NCBI GenBank assembly: GCA_934385225.1
Contig: CAKRPQ010000083.1
Coordinates: forward strand, 1-8,895
DNA length: 8,895 bases
From: an uncultured Eubacteriales bacterium
Lineage (GTDB): Bacteria > Bacillota > Clostridia > Oscillospirales > CAG-272
Reading direction: 5' to 3'
Below the pieces are notes generated by a model. That model was given only the letters and a program-made list of their open reading frames with translations. It was not told the origin of the DNA and did not search any database. Shown here in pieces: positions 1 through 6,598 of this stretch. The translations under genes and the position numbers were made by a program. The number at the start of each line of letters is the position of its first letter. Position 1 is the stretch's first letter.

Positions 1-2805
1 CATCTGAAATTCCGGAATTTCGGGATATGTGAAGGTCACATCGCCCGAATTTTTCTTGTCGGAGAAAAAATCAAGCTGACCGTCAAGGTTTCTGCGGTTC
101 TTTTCGGCGATATTATCAAGTATCTTTTCATAAGCCGCCATAAGCCTGCTTCTGAACACGCCGAGACCGTCAAAAGCACCCGCTTTTATAAGCATTTCGA
201 CCTGACGGCGGTTAAGCTCCGAACCGCAGTTCGCTATTCGCTCCGCAAAATCTTCAAATGACGAAAAAGGTCTGTCGGCTCTTTCCGAAATTATCGCCTG
301 AACGAACTGTCTGCCTACATTTTTAAGTGCGAGAAGTCCGAAACGAATGTCTTTCCCGTCGCCGTCCGTTCCGAAATCCACGCCGCTCGCGTTTATATCG
401 GGCGGAAGAACATTTATGCCGAGCTTGCCGCACTCGGAAACGTACTGCGCGACTTTTGTCGGATTACCGAGAACGGAGGTAAGCAGAGCCGAGTAATATT
501 CTCTCGCAAAATGCGCTTTCAGATACGCCGTCCTGTACGTTATAATGCCGTATGCGGCGGCGTGGTTCTTATTGAATGCGTAATTTGCAAAGCTCGCCAT
601 ATCCTCAAACAGCTCGTCCGCATCGCGCTCGGATATTCCCCTCTCCTTCGCACCCTCGACAAAAGCGTTCTTCTCCGCGGCAAGCGCGGAGGCTTTTTTC
701 TTCGCCATAGCGCGCCTGACAATATCCGCGTGACCGTATGTGAAGCCCGCTACGGTTCTGCATATACTCATTACCTGTTCCTGATAAACAACGCACCCGT
801 AGGTGTTTTTCAGTATCGGTTCAAGGCACGGGAGCTTATACGTCACCTTTTCGGGGTGGTGGCGTCCCTCGATATACTTCGGTATCGAATCCATAGGTCC
901 GGGACGATAGAGCGCGAGAACGGCGATTATATCGTCAAGCGATTCGGGTTCAAGTTCACGCAGAACAGCTTTCATTCCGCCGCTTTCAAGCTGGAAAACT
1001 CCGCCCGTATGACCTTTTGTTACAAGTTCAAAGGTCTCTCTGTCATCAAACGGTATCTTTTCGATATCGAAATCGGGATTTTTCTCCTTTATCTGCTTGC
1101 AGGCACAGTCTATTATCGTGAGGTAGCGAAGCGCGAGAAAATCGAATTTCAAAAGTCCGAGCGAAGCTATCGTATCCATATCATACTGCGTTATCACGGC
1201 GTCGCCGCTCTTTGAAAGCGGAACGTAGCTCCATATAGGTGCGTCGGTTATGACTACGCCCGCCGCATGTACCGAAACGTTTCTCGGCATTCCCTCGACG
1301 CGTGCTGCCGTGTCGATAAGCTTTTTTACCGATGAAGAGTTTGAATACATCACTTTAAGATCGGGAAACCGCAGCGCGTCCGCGAGCTTTATGTCGTGCT
1401 CCTGCGGTATCTTGCGCGCAACTTCGTCAACCTCCGAATATGACATTCCGAGCGCGCGTCCCACATCGCGAACCGCCGCTCTTGCGGCAAGAGTACCGAA
1501 GGTTATTATCTGCGAGACGTAGTCTCTGCCGTACTTTTCGGCAACGTATTCTATAACTTCGTCGCGGCGGTTATAGCAGAAATCAATATCAAAGTCGGGC
1601 ATACTGACACGTTCGGGGTTAAGAAAACGTTCGAAAAGAAGGTCGAATTTTATCGAATCGACATCGGTTATACCGACAAGGTAAGCGACAAGGCTTCCCG
1701 CACCCGAACCCCTACCCGGTCCTACGGGAATACCGCGCTTTTTGGCATACCCGACATAATCGCAGACGATCAGATAATAGTCCGAGTACCCCATTTTTTT
1801 TATCACCGAAAGTTCATACGCTGTTCGTTCGAGATATTCGCTTTTCGGGTGCTTTTCGTCAAACGTAATAAGTCCCGACGAGATTTTTTCGTCAAGTCCG
1901 CGATACGCAAGACGTGAAAGATAATCGTCCGCGGTACTTCCGTCCTCGGTTTTGAACGTCGGAAGATACAATTTCCCGAATTCAAAATCAAAGTTGCACT
2001 TCTCGGCTATCTTCACGGTATTCGCGAGAGCGTCGGGATAAGAGGAAAACTCCGCATTCATTTCGTCATATGATTTCAGGTAAAATTCGCTTGTCTCAAA
2101 GCCGACATTATCATCGACGGTGCTGTTCGTCTGCACACACATAAGCACCTTCTGAATATAGGCATCGTCGCGGGTGAGATAATGGGCATCGTTTGTCGCA
2201 ACCTTTTCGATATCGCACTCGTCCGCAAGGCGCACAAGAAGCGGAAGTATTTCCTTCTGCTCGGCAAGACCGTGGTTTTGCAGTTCGATATAAAAATCGT
2301 CACCGAAAAGAGCTTTCATTTCGAGCGCGTATTTTTTCGCCGCCTCATACTGCCCCGACGAGAGAAGTCTCGGTATCCTTCCCGAAAGGCACCCCGAAAG
2401 CGCGACAAGTCCCTCGCTGTGCAATGAAAGGAGTTCCGTATCAATTCTCGGTTTTATATAAAATCCCTCGGTATAGCCTTTTGAAACAAGATAAATCAGG
2501 TTTTTATAACCGACGTCGTTCTTGCAGAGCAGGACAAGGTGGTTATACGCACCGTCAGTTACGGAATTGGTCTTATCAAAGCGCGATGCGGGCGCAACAT
2601 ACAGCTCGCACCCGATTATCGGCTTTATCCCCTCTGCTTTACAGGCGCGATAAAAGGCGACCGCACCGTACATATTGCCGTGATCCGTTATCGCGACGGC
2701 ACTCTGGCCGCATTCCTTTGCTCTTTTCGGTATCTCGGACACACGGCACGCGCCGTCAAGAAGGCTGTATTCGCTATGAAGATGAAGATGAACAAATTCG
2801 TCCAA
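1..2805 (-). CDS. dnaE: DNA polymerase III subunit alpha, C-terminus cut by window edge
   Basis: Catalytic alpha subunit of a replicative DNA polymerase (family C), acting at the fork in the cytoplasm. I translated the frame throughout: 935 residues are open with no frameshift. The N-terminal PHP domain keeps its likely metal ligands (H8, H10, D17, H42, E67, H89, C139, D206, H208). The polymerase core has GPGRGSGAGS at 362-371, PDFDIDF at 403-409 and KFDF at 553-556. D404, D406 and D555 fit the three catalytic aspartates (401, 403 and 555 in E. coli). A helix-hairpin-helix region lies near 864-879, followed by QLDFF at 910-914, which resembles the internal sliding-clamp-binding motif. The OB-fold and C-terminal domain, roughly 200 residues in this family, lie beyond the edge. 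The start is TTG at 2805: an in-frame TAA (2823-2821) lies just upstream, no nearer in-frame ATG fits, and AGGAG sits 10 nt before it. It is the last visible gene of the HAD-murB-whiA-dnaE operon, 15 bp after whiA. A second replicase (PolC) is expected elsewhere in such genomes. Confidence 0.97.
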   Translation of the reverse strand, partial: MDEFVHLHLHSEYSLLDGACRVSEIPKRAKECGQSAVAITDHGNMYGAVAFYRACKAEGIKPIIGCELYVAPASRFDKTNSVTDGAYNHLVLLCKNDVGYKNLIYLVSKGYTEGFYIKPRIDTELLSLHSEGLVALSGCLSGRIPRLLSSGQYEAAKKYALEMKALFGDDFYIELQNHGLAEQKEILPLLVRLADECDIEKVATNDAHYLTRDDAYIQKVLMCVQTNSTVDDNVGFETSEFYLKSYDEMNAEFSSYPDALANTVKIAEKCNFDFEFGKLYLPTFKTEDGSTADDYLSRLAYRGLDEKISSGLITFDEKHPKSEYLERTAYELSVIKKMGYSDYYLIVCDYVGYAKKRGIPVGPGRGSGAGSLVAYLVGITDVDSIKFDLLFERFLNPERVSMPDFDIDFCYNRRDEVIEYVAEKYGRDYVSQIITFGTLAARAAVRDVGRALGMSYSEVDEVARKIPQEHDIKLADALRFPDLKVMYSNSSSVKKLIDTAARVEGMPRNVSVHAAGVVITDAPIWSYVPLSKSGDAVITQYDMDTIASLGLLKFDFLALRYLTIIDCACKQIKEKNPDFDIEKIPFDDRETFELVTKGHTGGVFQLESGGMKAVLRELEPESLDDIIAVLALYRPGPMDSIPKYIEGRHHPEKVTYKLPCLEPILKNTYGCVVYQEQVMSICRTVAGFTYGHADIVRRAMAKKKASALAAEKNAFVEGAKERGISERDADELFEDMASFANYAFNKNHAAAYGIITYRTAYLKAHFAREYYSALLTSVLGNPTKVAQYVSECGKLGINVLPPDINASGVDFGTDGDGKDIRFGLLALKNVGRQFVQAIISERADRPFSSFEDFAERIANCGSELNRRQVEMLIKAGAFDGLGVFRSRLMAAYEKILDNIAEKNRRNLDGQLDFFSDKKNSGDVTFTYPEIPEFQM

Positions 2806-2815
2806 ATCAAATCGT

Positions 2816-2820
2816 CTCCT
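2816..2820 (-). promoter_or_regulatory. Ribosome binding site of dnaE
   Basis: AGGAG on the minus strand lies directly after the whiA stop codon, with a 10-nt spacer to the TTG at 2805. The spacer is slightly long, but this is the only purine-rich site in the 15-bp gap. With the in-frame stop immediately upstream, it fixes TTG as the dnaE start. Confidence 0.75.
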
Positions 2821-3711
2821 TTACTTTTTTTCGGCTCTTATTTCCGCGGCAAAATCTTTTATACGCCTGAATCTGTGCGCAAGTCCCGATTTTGATATAG
2901 GTTTGCCGAACATGGCGCAGAGTTCCGAGAGCGACGCACTCGGATTTTCCTCTCTGAGTCTTGCCGCCTCGGACAGCTCGTCCGAAAGCGCGGGAAAAAG
3001 TCCCGCCTCGCGTATCGTTTTTATCGCCTCTCCGACGTCAAGCGACGCACCGACAGATTTTGCGATATTCCCTGTTTCGCAGTTTGCGCGCCTGTTCGCG
3101 TCGTTTCTTATATCGCGGAGTATCTTATCGTTCATGCACTCGAAAAGCATTTTCGACGCACCGATATAGGTCAGAATATCCTCGATAGCCTCGCTGCCCT
3201 TAAAGTAAAGTCCGACACACCCTCGGCGGTTGGCAATCTTCGGCACAAATCCCGCTTCCGACAGCTCGGAATAAAGCATTTTCGCTCTGACGGCGTTTTT
3301 AATTCTGAATTCAAGGTGGTAGGATTTAAGCGGGTCGCTTACGCCCGCCGAGGTCAAAAAAGCCCCGCGGATAAAGTTCTCGCGGCATTTTTCGCATCTG
3401 AATCCCACTGCGTTTTCCGCGCTCTTTCCGCTTTCCAGACCCGAAAGAACGGCAGAACACGACGGCGAGCGGACAGACAAGGCATATCTTACATGACCGA
3501 CGCGGTTTCGCTCCGTGACGGTCGGTTCTTTTCCGAACTGCTCTTTTATAAGAGCGCAGATTTCGTCTTTTAGCGTTTCATTCTCGGTTTCGACGGACGG
3601 ACTTTCCGCGTCCGAATTTATGAAAAGTCCGAACACAAACGCTTTACGGCAACAGGTGAGCTTTTCGCGCTTGGCGGCAAGCTCGTTTTTAACGTTTTCG
3701 GCAAACGACAT
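2821..3711 (-). CDS. whiA: WhiA-family DNA-binding protein
   Basis: WhiA is a DNA-binding protein of Gram-positive bacteria. It is a sporulation transcription factor in Streptomyces and is linked to cell division and chromosome segregation in Bacillus. The product is 296 residues, slightly under the usual 310-330. It opens with the family-typical MSFAENVKNELA and a CCRKA motif near residues 20-24. A degenerate LAGLIDADG-like homing-endonuclease fold follows (FIRGAFLTSAGV, about 113-124), then the conserved NDANRR segment (203-208). A C-terminal helix-turn-helix covers about 260-284 and ends in HRFRRI. A GTG at 3714 would give one more residue. I prefer the ATG at 3711 because the protein then begins like known WhiA proteins and GGTGA sits 6 nt upstream. 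That makes a TGATG junction with murB, so translation is probably coupled. dnaE follows after 15 bp. The murB-whiA-dnaE linkage is familiar from Clostridia, but rapZ and yvcK, often beside whiA, are absent here. Confidence 0.96.
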   Translation of the reverse strand: MSFAENVKNELAAKREKLTCCRKAFVFGLFINSDAESPSVETENETLKDEICALIKEQFGKEPTVTERNRVGHVRYALSVRSPSCSAVLSGLESGKSAENAVGFRCEKCRENFIRGAFLTSAGVSDPLKSYHLEFRIKNAVRAKMLYSELSEAGFVPKIANRRGCVGLYFKGSEAIEDILTYIGASKMLFECMNDKILRDIRNDANRRANCETGNIAKSVGASLDVGEAIKTIREAGLFPALSDELSEAARLREENPSASLSELCAMFGKPISKSGLAHRFRRIKDFAAEIRAEKK

Positions 3712-4616
3712 CACTTTTCACCGACTATCCTTATTTCACATTCGATATTTATTCCGTGAAGCTCGAATATGCGTTTTTTTATAAGGTCGACAAGCGCAAG
3801 AACGTCATGCGCCGTCGCGCCGCCCTTATTTATAATAAATCCCGCGTGCTTTTCGGAAACGGCAGCCGCACCGACGCTCGTGCCTTTTAATCCCGCCTCG
3901 TCTATGAGTTTTGCGGTAAAATACCCTTCGCAGCGTTTGAAAACGCTGCCCGCGCTCGGATATTCAAGCGGCTGCTTGCTTCTCCTGCGTTCCATAAGGT
4001 CGTCCATTTCCGCCTTTATTTCATCGGCGTTTCCTTTTTCAAGTTCAAGCATCGCGGAGGTGATCACATACTCGGAATGTTCCATAAACGCGGTATGGCG
4101 GTATGAAAAATCGCAATCCGCTTTTTGGAGAGTGAAAAAAGCGCCCTTTTCGGAATCGTAACATCTAACCTCTTTTATCACGTTTCCTATCTCTCCGCCG
4201 TATGCGCCCGCGTTCATATACACTCCGCCGCCGACGCTCCCGGGAATACCGTAAAGGAAGCGAATGCCGTCAAGCGACGCTTTCTGCGCCGCCGCAGAAA
4301 GTGCCGAAAGCGACACTCCGCAAGAGGCTGTAATCGTATTTTCCGTTATGCTTATATCTTTCATACGCGCAAGCGAAATCACCGCGCCTCGGAAGCCTTT
4401 ATCGGTAAAAAGTATGTTACTGCCGTTTCCGAGAATATAAAAAGTAATGCCGCAGTCATTTGCTGACTTCAATACATACGCAAGTTCGGTTTCGTTTCTC
4501 GGCACGGCAAAAAAATCGACTTTCCCACCTATTCTGAATGTAGAATGTTTCGAAAGAGGTTCGTCGCGAAGAAAACAGATATTTTCTTTTTCAAGAAGTT
4601 CCGCAAAGTCAGCCAT
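3711..4616 (-). CDS. murB: UDP-N-acetylenolpyruvoylglucosamine reductase (MurB)
   Basis: MurB is a cytoplasmic FAD enzyme that uses NADPH to reduce UDP-GlcNAc-enolpyruvate to UDP-N-acetylmuramate, the second committed step of peptidoglycan synthesis. The 301-residue product has the expected order. STFRIGG (25-31) and the FAD-binding GNGSN (63-67) come first, then the long conserved GIPGSVGGGVYMNAGAYG stretch (123-140). SYRHT follows with R173, matching the substrate-site arginine. PSAGSVFK (220-227) carries S224, the expected proton donor. The C-terminal IECEIRIVG (291-299) holds the family's catalytic glutamate. Length and spacing fit the shorter Gram-positive (type II) form. The start is ATG at 4616, with AAAGGAG 7 nt upstream. 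Both site and start lie inside the end of the HAD gene, an 8-bp overlap. It shares a single base with whiA downstream. Confidence 0.98.
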   Translation of the reverse strand: MADFAELLEKENICFLRDEPLSKHSTFRIGGKVDFFAVPRNETELAYVLKSANDCGITFYILGNGSNILFTDKGFRGAVISLARMKDISITENTITASCGVSLSALSAAAQKASLDGIRFLYGIPGSVGGGVYMNAGAYGGEIGNVIKEVRCYDSEKGAFFTLQKADCDFSYRHTAFMEHSEYVITSAMLELEKGNADEIKAEMDDLMERRRSKQPLEYPSAGSVFKRCEGYFTAKLIDEAGLKGTSVGAAAVSEKHAGFIINKGGATAHDVLALVDLIKKRIFELHGINIECEIRIVGEK

Positions 4617-5295
4617 ACACTATCTCCTTTATATCGGAAAGCTTTGTAACGGTATATTTTATGTTCATTTCGGACGGTGCTTTATTCCCCGTCGGGGAAT
4701 AAAAACAGCAATCAAGACCCGCATTTATGCCGCCCTTCATATCGGACGTGAGAGAATCGCCGACGACGAGAGTTTTCGCTGCGTCAAAATCGGGAATTTC
4801 ATTCTTCACCGTGTCAAAAAAGCGGACATCGGGCTTCTCGTAGCCTATCTCGCCCGATATAAACAAACACTCGAAATATTTATTTATCGGCGACTTTGCA
4901 AATCGGCTCTTCTGAACGTACTCGATACCGTTTGTAATTATATACATACGGCACTTTCCGTAAAGCGACGCGAGCATTTCCTCTGCGCCGTCGATAAGAA
5001 AATTCTGCTCGGCAAGAAAATCGGTATATTCGCGCGAAAGTCTATCGAAATCACAGGAAAAGCCGTATGCCCTGCCGAAATCCTCAAAGCGCTTTACCCG
5101 AAGCGATTCCTTGTCAATCTCCCCTCGTTCGAGCGCTTTCCAGCAATCCTCATTTATTTTGCTGTACAGTTTTATACCGTCCTCGTCTATATTCACGCCG
5201 TTTTTTCGGCAGGCGAGAACAAGTGCCTCCATTTCACAGCGAATAAAATCAAAAAGTGTGCCGTCCGCATCAAAAAGCACGGTCGTATATCTCAT
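4609..5295 (-). CDS. HAD-family hydrolase, YjjG-like (probable nucleotidase)
   Basis: This is a haloacid dehalogenase-superfamily phosphatase of 228 residues. Motif I is DADGT at 9-13 (nucleophile D9, acid/base D11). A helical cap covers about 15-90. Motif II is IITNG (T121), motif III is EKPD with K154, and motif IV is GDSLTSD at 179-185 (D180, D185). All catalytic residues are present. The length and motif spacing fit the YjjG group, whose E. coli member removes phosphate from non-canonical pyrimidine nucleotides. Substrates in this superfamily are hard to predict, so nucleotidase activity is inference and phosphoglycolate phosphatase or another HAD activity is possible. The start is ATG at 5295, with GGAG 9 nt upstream and a strong sigma-A-type promoter about 35 bp upstream. 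It is the first gene of the leftward operon and overlaps murB by 8 bp. A strong hairpin lies within its 3' half (4681-4703). Confidence 0.9.
   Translation of the reverse strand: MRYTTVLFDADGTLFDFIRCEMEALVLACRKNGVNIDEDGIKLYSKINEDCWKALERGEIDKESLRVKRFEDFGRAYGFSCDFDRLSREYTDFLAEQNFLIDGAEEMLASLYGKCRMYIITNGIEYVQKSRFAKSPINKYFECLFISGEIGYEKPDVRFFDTVKNEIPDFDAAKTLVVGDSLTSDMKGGINAGLDCCFYSPTGNKAPSEMNIKYTVTKLSDIKEIVYG
4624..4630 (-). promoter_or_regulatory. Ribosome binding site of murB, inside the HAD gene
   Basis: AAAGGAG on the minus strand has a 7-nt spacer to the murB ATG at 4616. It is embedded in the last codons of the HAD phosphatase gene (Lys-Glu). Ribosomes finishing the HAD gene would therefore pass over the murB start site, which fits translational coupling. 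Confidence 0.8.
4681..4703. repeat. Perfect 10-bp inverted repeat within the HAD gene
   Basis: The arms TTTATTCCCC (4681-4690) and GGGGAATAAA (4694-4703) are perfectly complementary around a 3-nt loop (GTC). The sequence lies in frame in the HAD gene and encodes Phe-Tyr-Ser-Pro-Thr-Gly-Asn-Lys. No T-run follows the stem on either strand, so it is not a standard intrinsic terminator. It could form an RNA hairpin about 65 nt before the murB start. Any role is unproven. Confidence 0.6.
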
Positions 5296-5327
5296 TTTCG
5301 CAGTCTCCGTTCGTTTTATTTCATCTT

Positions 5328-5356
5328 ATTATACCACGGGTGCGGCGATTTGTAAA
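5328..5356 (-). promoter_or_regulatory. Sigma-A-type promoter of the HAD-murB-whiA-dnaE operon
   Basis: Read on the minus strand, the -35 box is TTTACA (5356-5351) and the -10 box a perfect TATAAT (5333-5328), with an optimal 17-bp spacer. Transcription would start near 5321, giving a leader of about 26 nt before the HAD ATG at 5295. There is no room for a riboswitch or attenuator. The match comes from reading the sequence and has not been tested. Confidence 0.85.
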
Positions 5357-5363
5357 CTTTAAA

Positions 5364-5373
5364 TTTTCGAAAA
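5364..5373. promoter_or_regulatory. Perfect palindrome between the divergent -35 boxes (possible operator)
   Basis: TTTTCGAAAA is a perfect 10-bp palindrome in the 20 bp separating the two -35 boxes (5357-5376). Its position would let one bound protein affect both promoters. It is short and AT-rich, so it may equally be an upstream promoter element or chance. No regulator gene lies beside it. Confidence 0.3.
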
Positions 5374-5376
5374 GAC

Positions 5377-5405
5377 TTGTAAAAGAGAAAAAAACGTTGT
5401 ATAAT
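5377..5405 (+). promoter_or_regulatory. Sigma-A-type promoter of the oxidoreductase-coaE-slt-M18 operon
   Basis: The -35 box is TTGTAA (5377-5382, 4 of 6 consensus bases) and the -10 box a perfect TATAAT (5400-5405), with a 17-bp spacer. Transcription would start near 5412, leaving a leader of about 38 nt before the ATG at 5450. A second TATAAT at 5415-5420 has no recognisable -35 box at a suitable distance, so I favour the first. Confidence 0.75.
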
Positions 5406-5407
5406 AT

Positions 5408-5431
5408 ATATTATTATAATCGGAATAATAT
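5408..5431 (+). repeat. AT-only inverted repeat at the predicted rightward start site
   Basis: ATATTATT (5408-5415) pairs perfectly with AATAATAT (5424-5431) around an 8-nt loop. It overlaps the predicted transcription start, so it could be an operator or a weak leader hairpin. Since both arms contain only A and T in an AT-rich spacer, chance is a serious alternative. Confidence 0.25.
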
Positions 5432-5449
5432 GCTTTTCGGGAGTTTTAT

Positions 5450-6598
5450 ATGAAAACATACAGAATAGGAATGATAGGCTTCGGCTCAATGGGAAAGGCG
5501 CACACTTATGCGTTAAAAAATCTGCCGTTCTACTATCCGTCGCTCGGTTTCGGCATAGAGCTCGGCGGCGTTTGCACGAAAACGGTCGAAAAAGCGAACT
5601 ATGCGTCTGAAACGTTCGGCTTCAAAAAAGCGACGACAAACGAGGACGAGCTGATCTACTCGCCCGACATCGACATAATCGACATCTGCACGCCGAACAA
5701 TCTGCATTTTGACACGATAATGAAGGCTCTTGACGCGGGCAAGCACATATACTGCGAAAAGCCTATGTGCATTTCATACGCCGAGGCAAAAGCGGCGAAA
5801 GAAAAAGCGAAAGCGTCGGGACTTAAATGCGGAATGGTATTCAACAACCGCCACATGGCTCCGATAATCCGCGCAAAGCAGCTTATTTCGGACGGCAGGC
5901 TCGGAAGGATACTCTCGTTCTCCGCGGTATATTACCACAGCAGCGCCGCCGATGTAAACAAAAAAGCGGGCTGGAAGCAGAACCGTGACATATGCGGCGG
6001 CGGAGTGCTTTTCGATCTCGGTTCGCACGTTATCGACCTTGTCACATATCTTTGCGGCGAGACAGACGAAGTTTCGGCGATAAGTCAGATAGCCTATCCG
6101 ACACGCACTGGCATGAACGGCGAAAAATGGCAGACAAATGCGGACGAAGCCTTTTACATGCTATGCAGAATGAAAAACGGCGCGGTCGGAAACATCACGG
6201 CAAGCAAGATACACACGGGAACAAACGACGATGTGAATATTGAAATCTACGGTGAAAAAGGCGCGATAAAATATTCGCTTATGGAGCCGGGTTGGCTTTA
6301 CTTTTACGACACCGAAAGAGCGGGCGAGCCTATCGGCGGCGAACGCGGATTCACGCGCATAGAGTGCGGCGGTCGTTTTCCCGCGCCGGGCGGAGTATTC
6401 CCTTCCCCGAAAGCACCCGTAGGGTGGCTTATGGGACACATCACAAGCTATATGAACTTCCTCACGGCTCTTGACCGCGACGAAAATCCGAGCCCCGATT
6501 TTTCGGACGGCGCATACGTCCAGCGCGTTATGGAAGCGGGGTACAAATCCGCGGAAACACACTCTTTTGTTAAAGTAGACGACATAAAAGGCGTATGA
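5450..6598 (+). CDS. Gfo/Idh/MocA-family NAD(P)-dependent oxidoreductase
   Basis: A 382-residue cytoplasmic dehydrogenase of the family that oxidises or reduces sugars, inositols and related polyols. The N-terminal Rossmann fold carries GFGSMG at 10-15 for dinucleotide binding, CTPNNLH at 80-86 and the hallmark EKP at 103-105 (K104). The C-terminal alpha/beta domain includes GGGVLFDLGSHVID (183-196), which supplies D189 and H193. With K104 these make the usual catalytic set, so the enzyme looks active. The substrate cannot be read from the sequence, and no sugar transporter or kinase lies in the visible part of the operon. The start is ATG at 5450, with GGGAG (5439-5443) 6 nt upstream. It is the first gene of the rightward operon, and its stop overlaps the coaE start as ATGA. 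In clostridial genomes I recall, polA often precedes coaE, so this gene appears to occupy that place. Confidence 0.93.
   Translation: MKTYRIGMIGFGSMGKAHTYALKNLPFYYPSLGFGIELGGVCTKTVEKANYASETFGFKKATTNEDELIYSPDIDIIDICTPNNLHFDTIMKALDAGKHIYCEKPMCISYAEAKAAKEKAKASGLKCGMVFNNRHMAPIIRAKQLISDGRLGRILSFSAVYYHSSAADVNKKAGWKQNRDICGGGVLFDLGSHVIDLVTYLCGETDEVSAISQIAYPTRTGMNGEKWQTNADEAFYMLCRMKNGAVGNITASKIHTGTNDDVNIEIYGEKGAIKYSLMEPGWLYFYDTERAGEPIGGERGFTRIECGGRFPAPGGVFPSPKAPVGWLMGHITSYMNFLTALDRDENPSPDFSDGAYVQRVMEAGYKSAETHSFVKVDDIKGV

Noticed and set aside
511..1215. Plus-strand open frame of 234 codons
   Set aside because: It lies entirely antisense to dnaE, which I translated without a break here and which carries recognised motifs. 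The frame has no family resemblance and no convincing ribosome binding site.
2774..2790. Short tandem repeat of GATGAA units
   Set aside because: It is the codon repetition CAT-CTT encoding the His-Leu-His-Leu-His metal motif at the start of DnaE, not an independent repeat.
2193..2870. Plus-strand open frame of 225 codons
   Set aside because: It is antisense to the dnaE PHP domain and runs across the dnaE-whiA junction. Its composition is rich in Arg, Ser and Tyr, as expected for a shadow frame.
4447..5355. Plus-strand open frame of 302 codons, the longest antisense frame
   Set aside because: It overlaps murB and the HAD gene on the opposite strand and runs through the leftward promoter. 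Both genes have complete catalytic motifs. The open frame reflects codon choice on the coding strand.
5296..5449. Possible riboswitch or small RNA in the intergenic region
   Set aside because: The predicted leaders are only about 26 and 38 nt, too short for a known riboswitch, and no T-box or terminator structure is visible.
6161..6562. Minus-strand open frame of 133 codons
   Set aside because: It is antisense to the C-terminal domain of the oxidoreductase, with no motif or initiation signal of its own.
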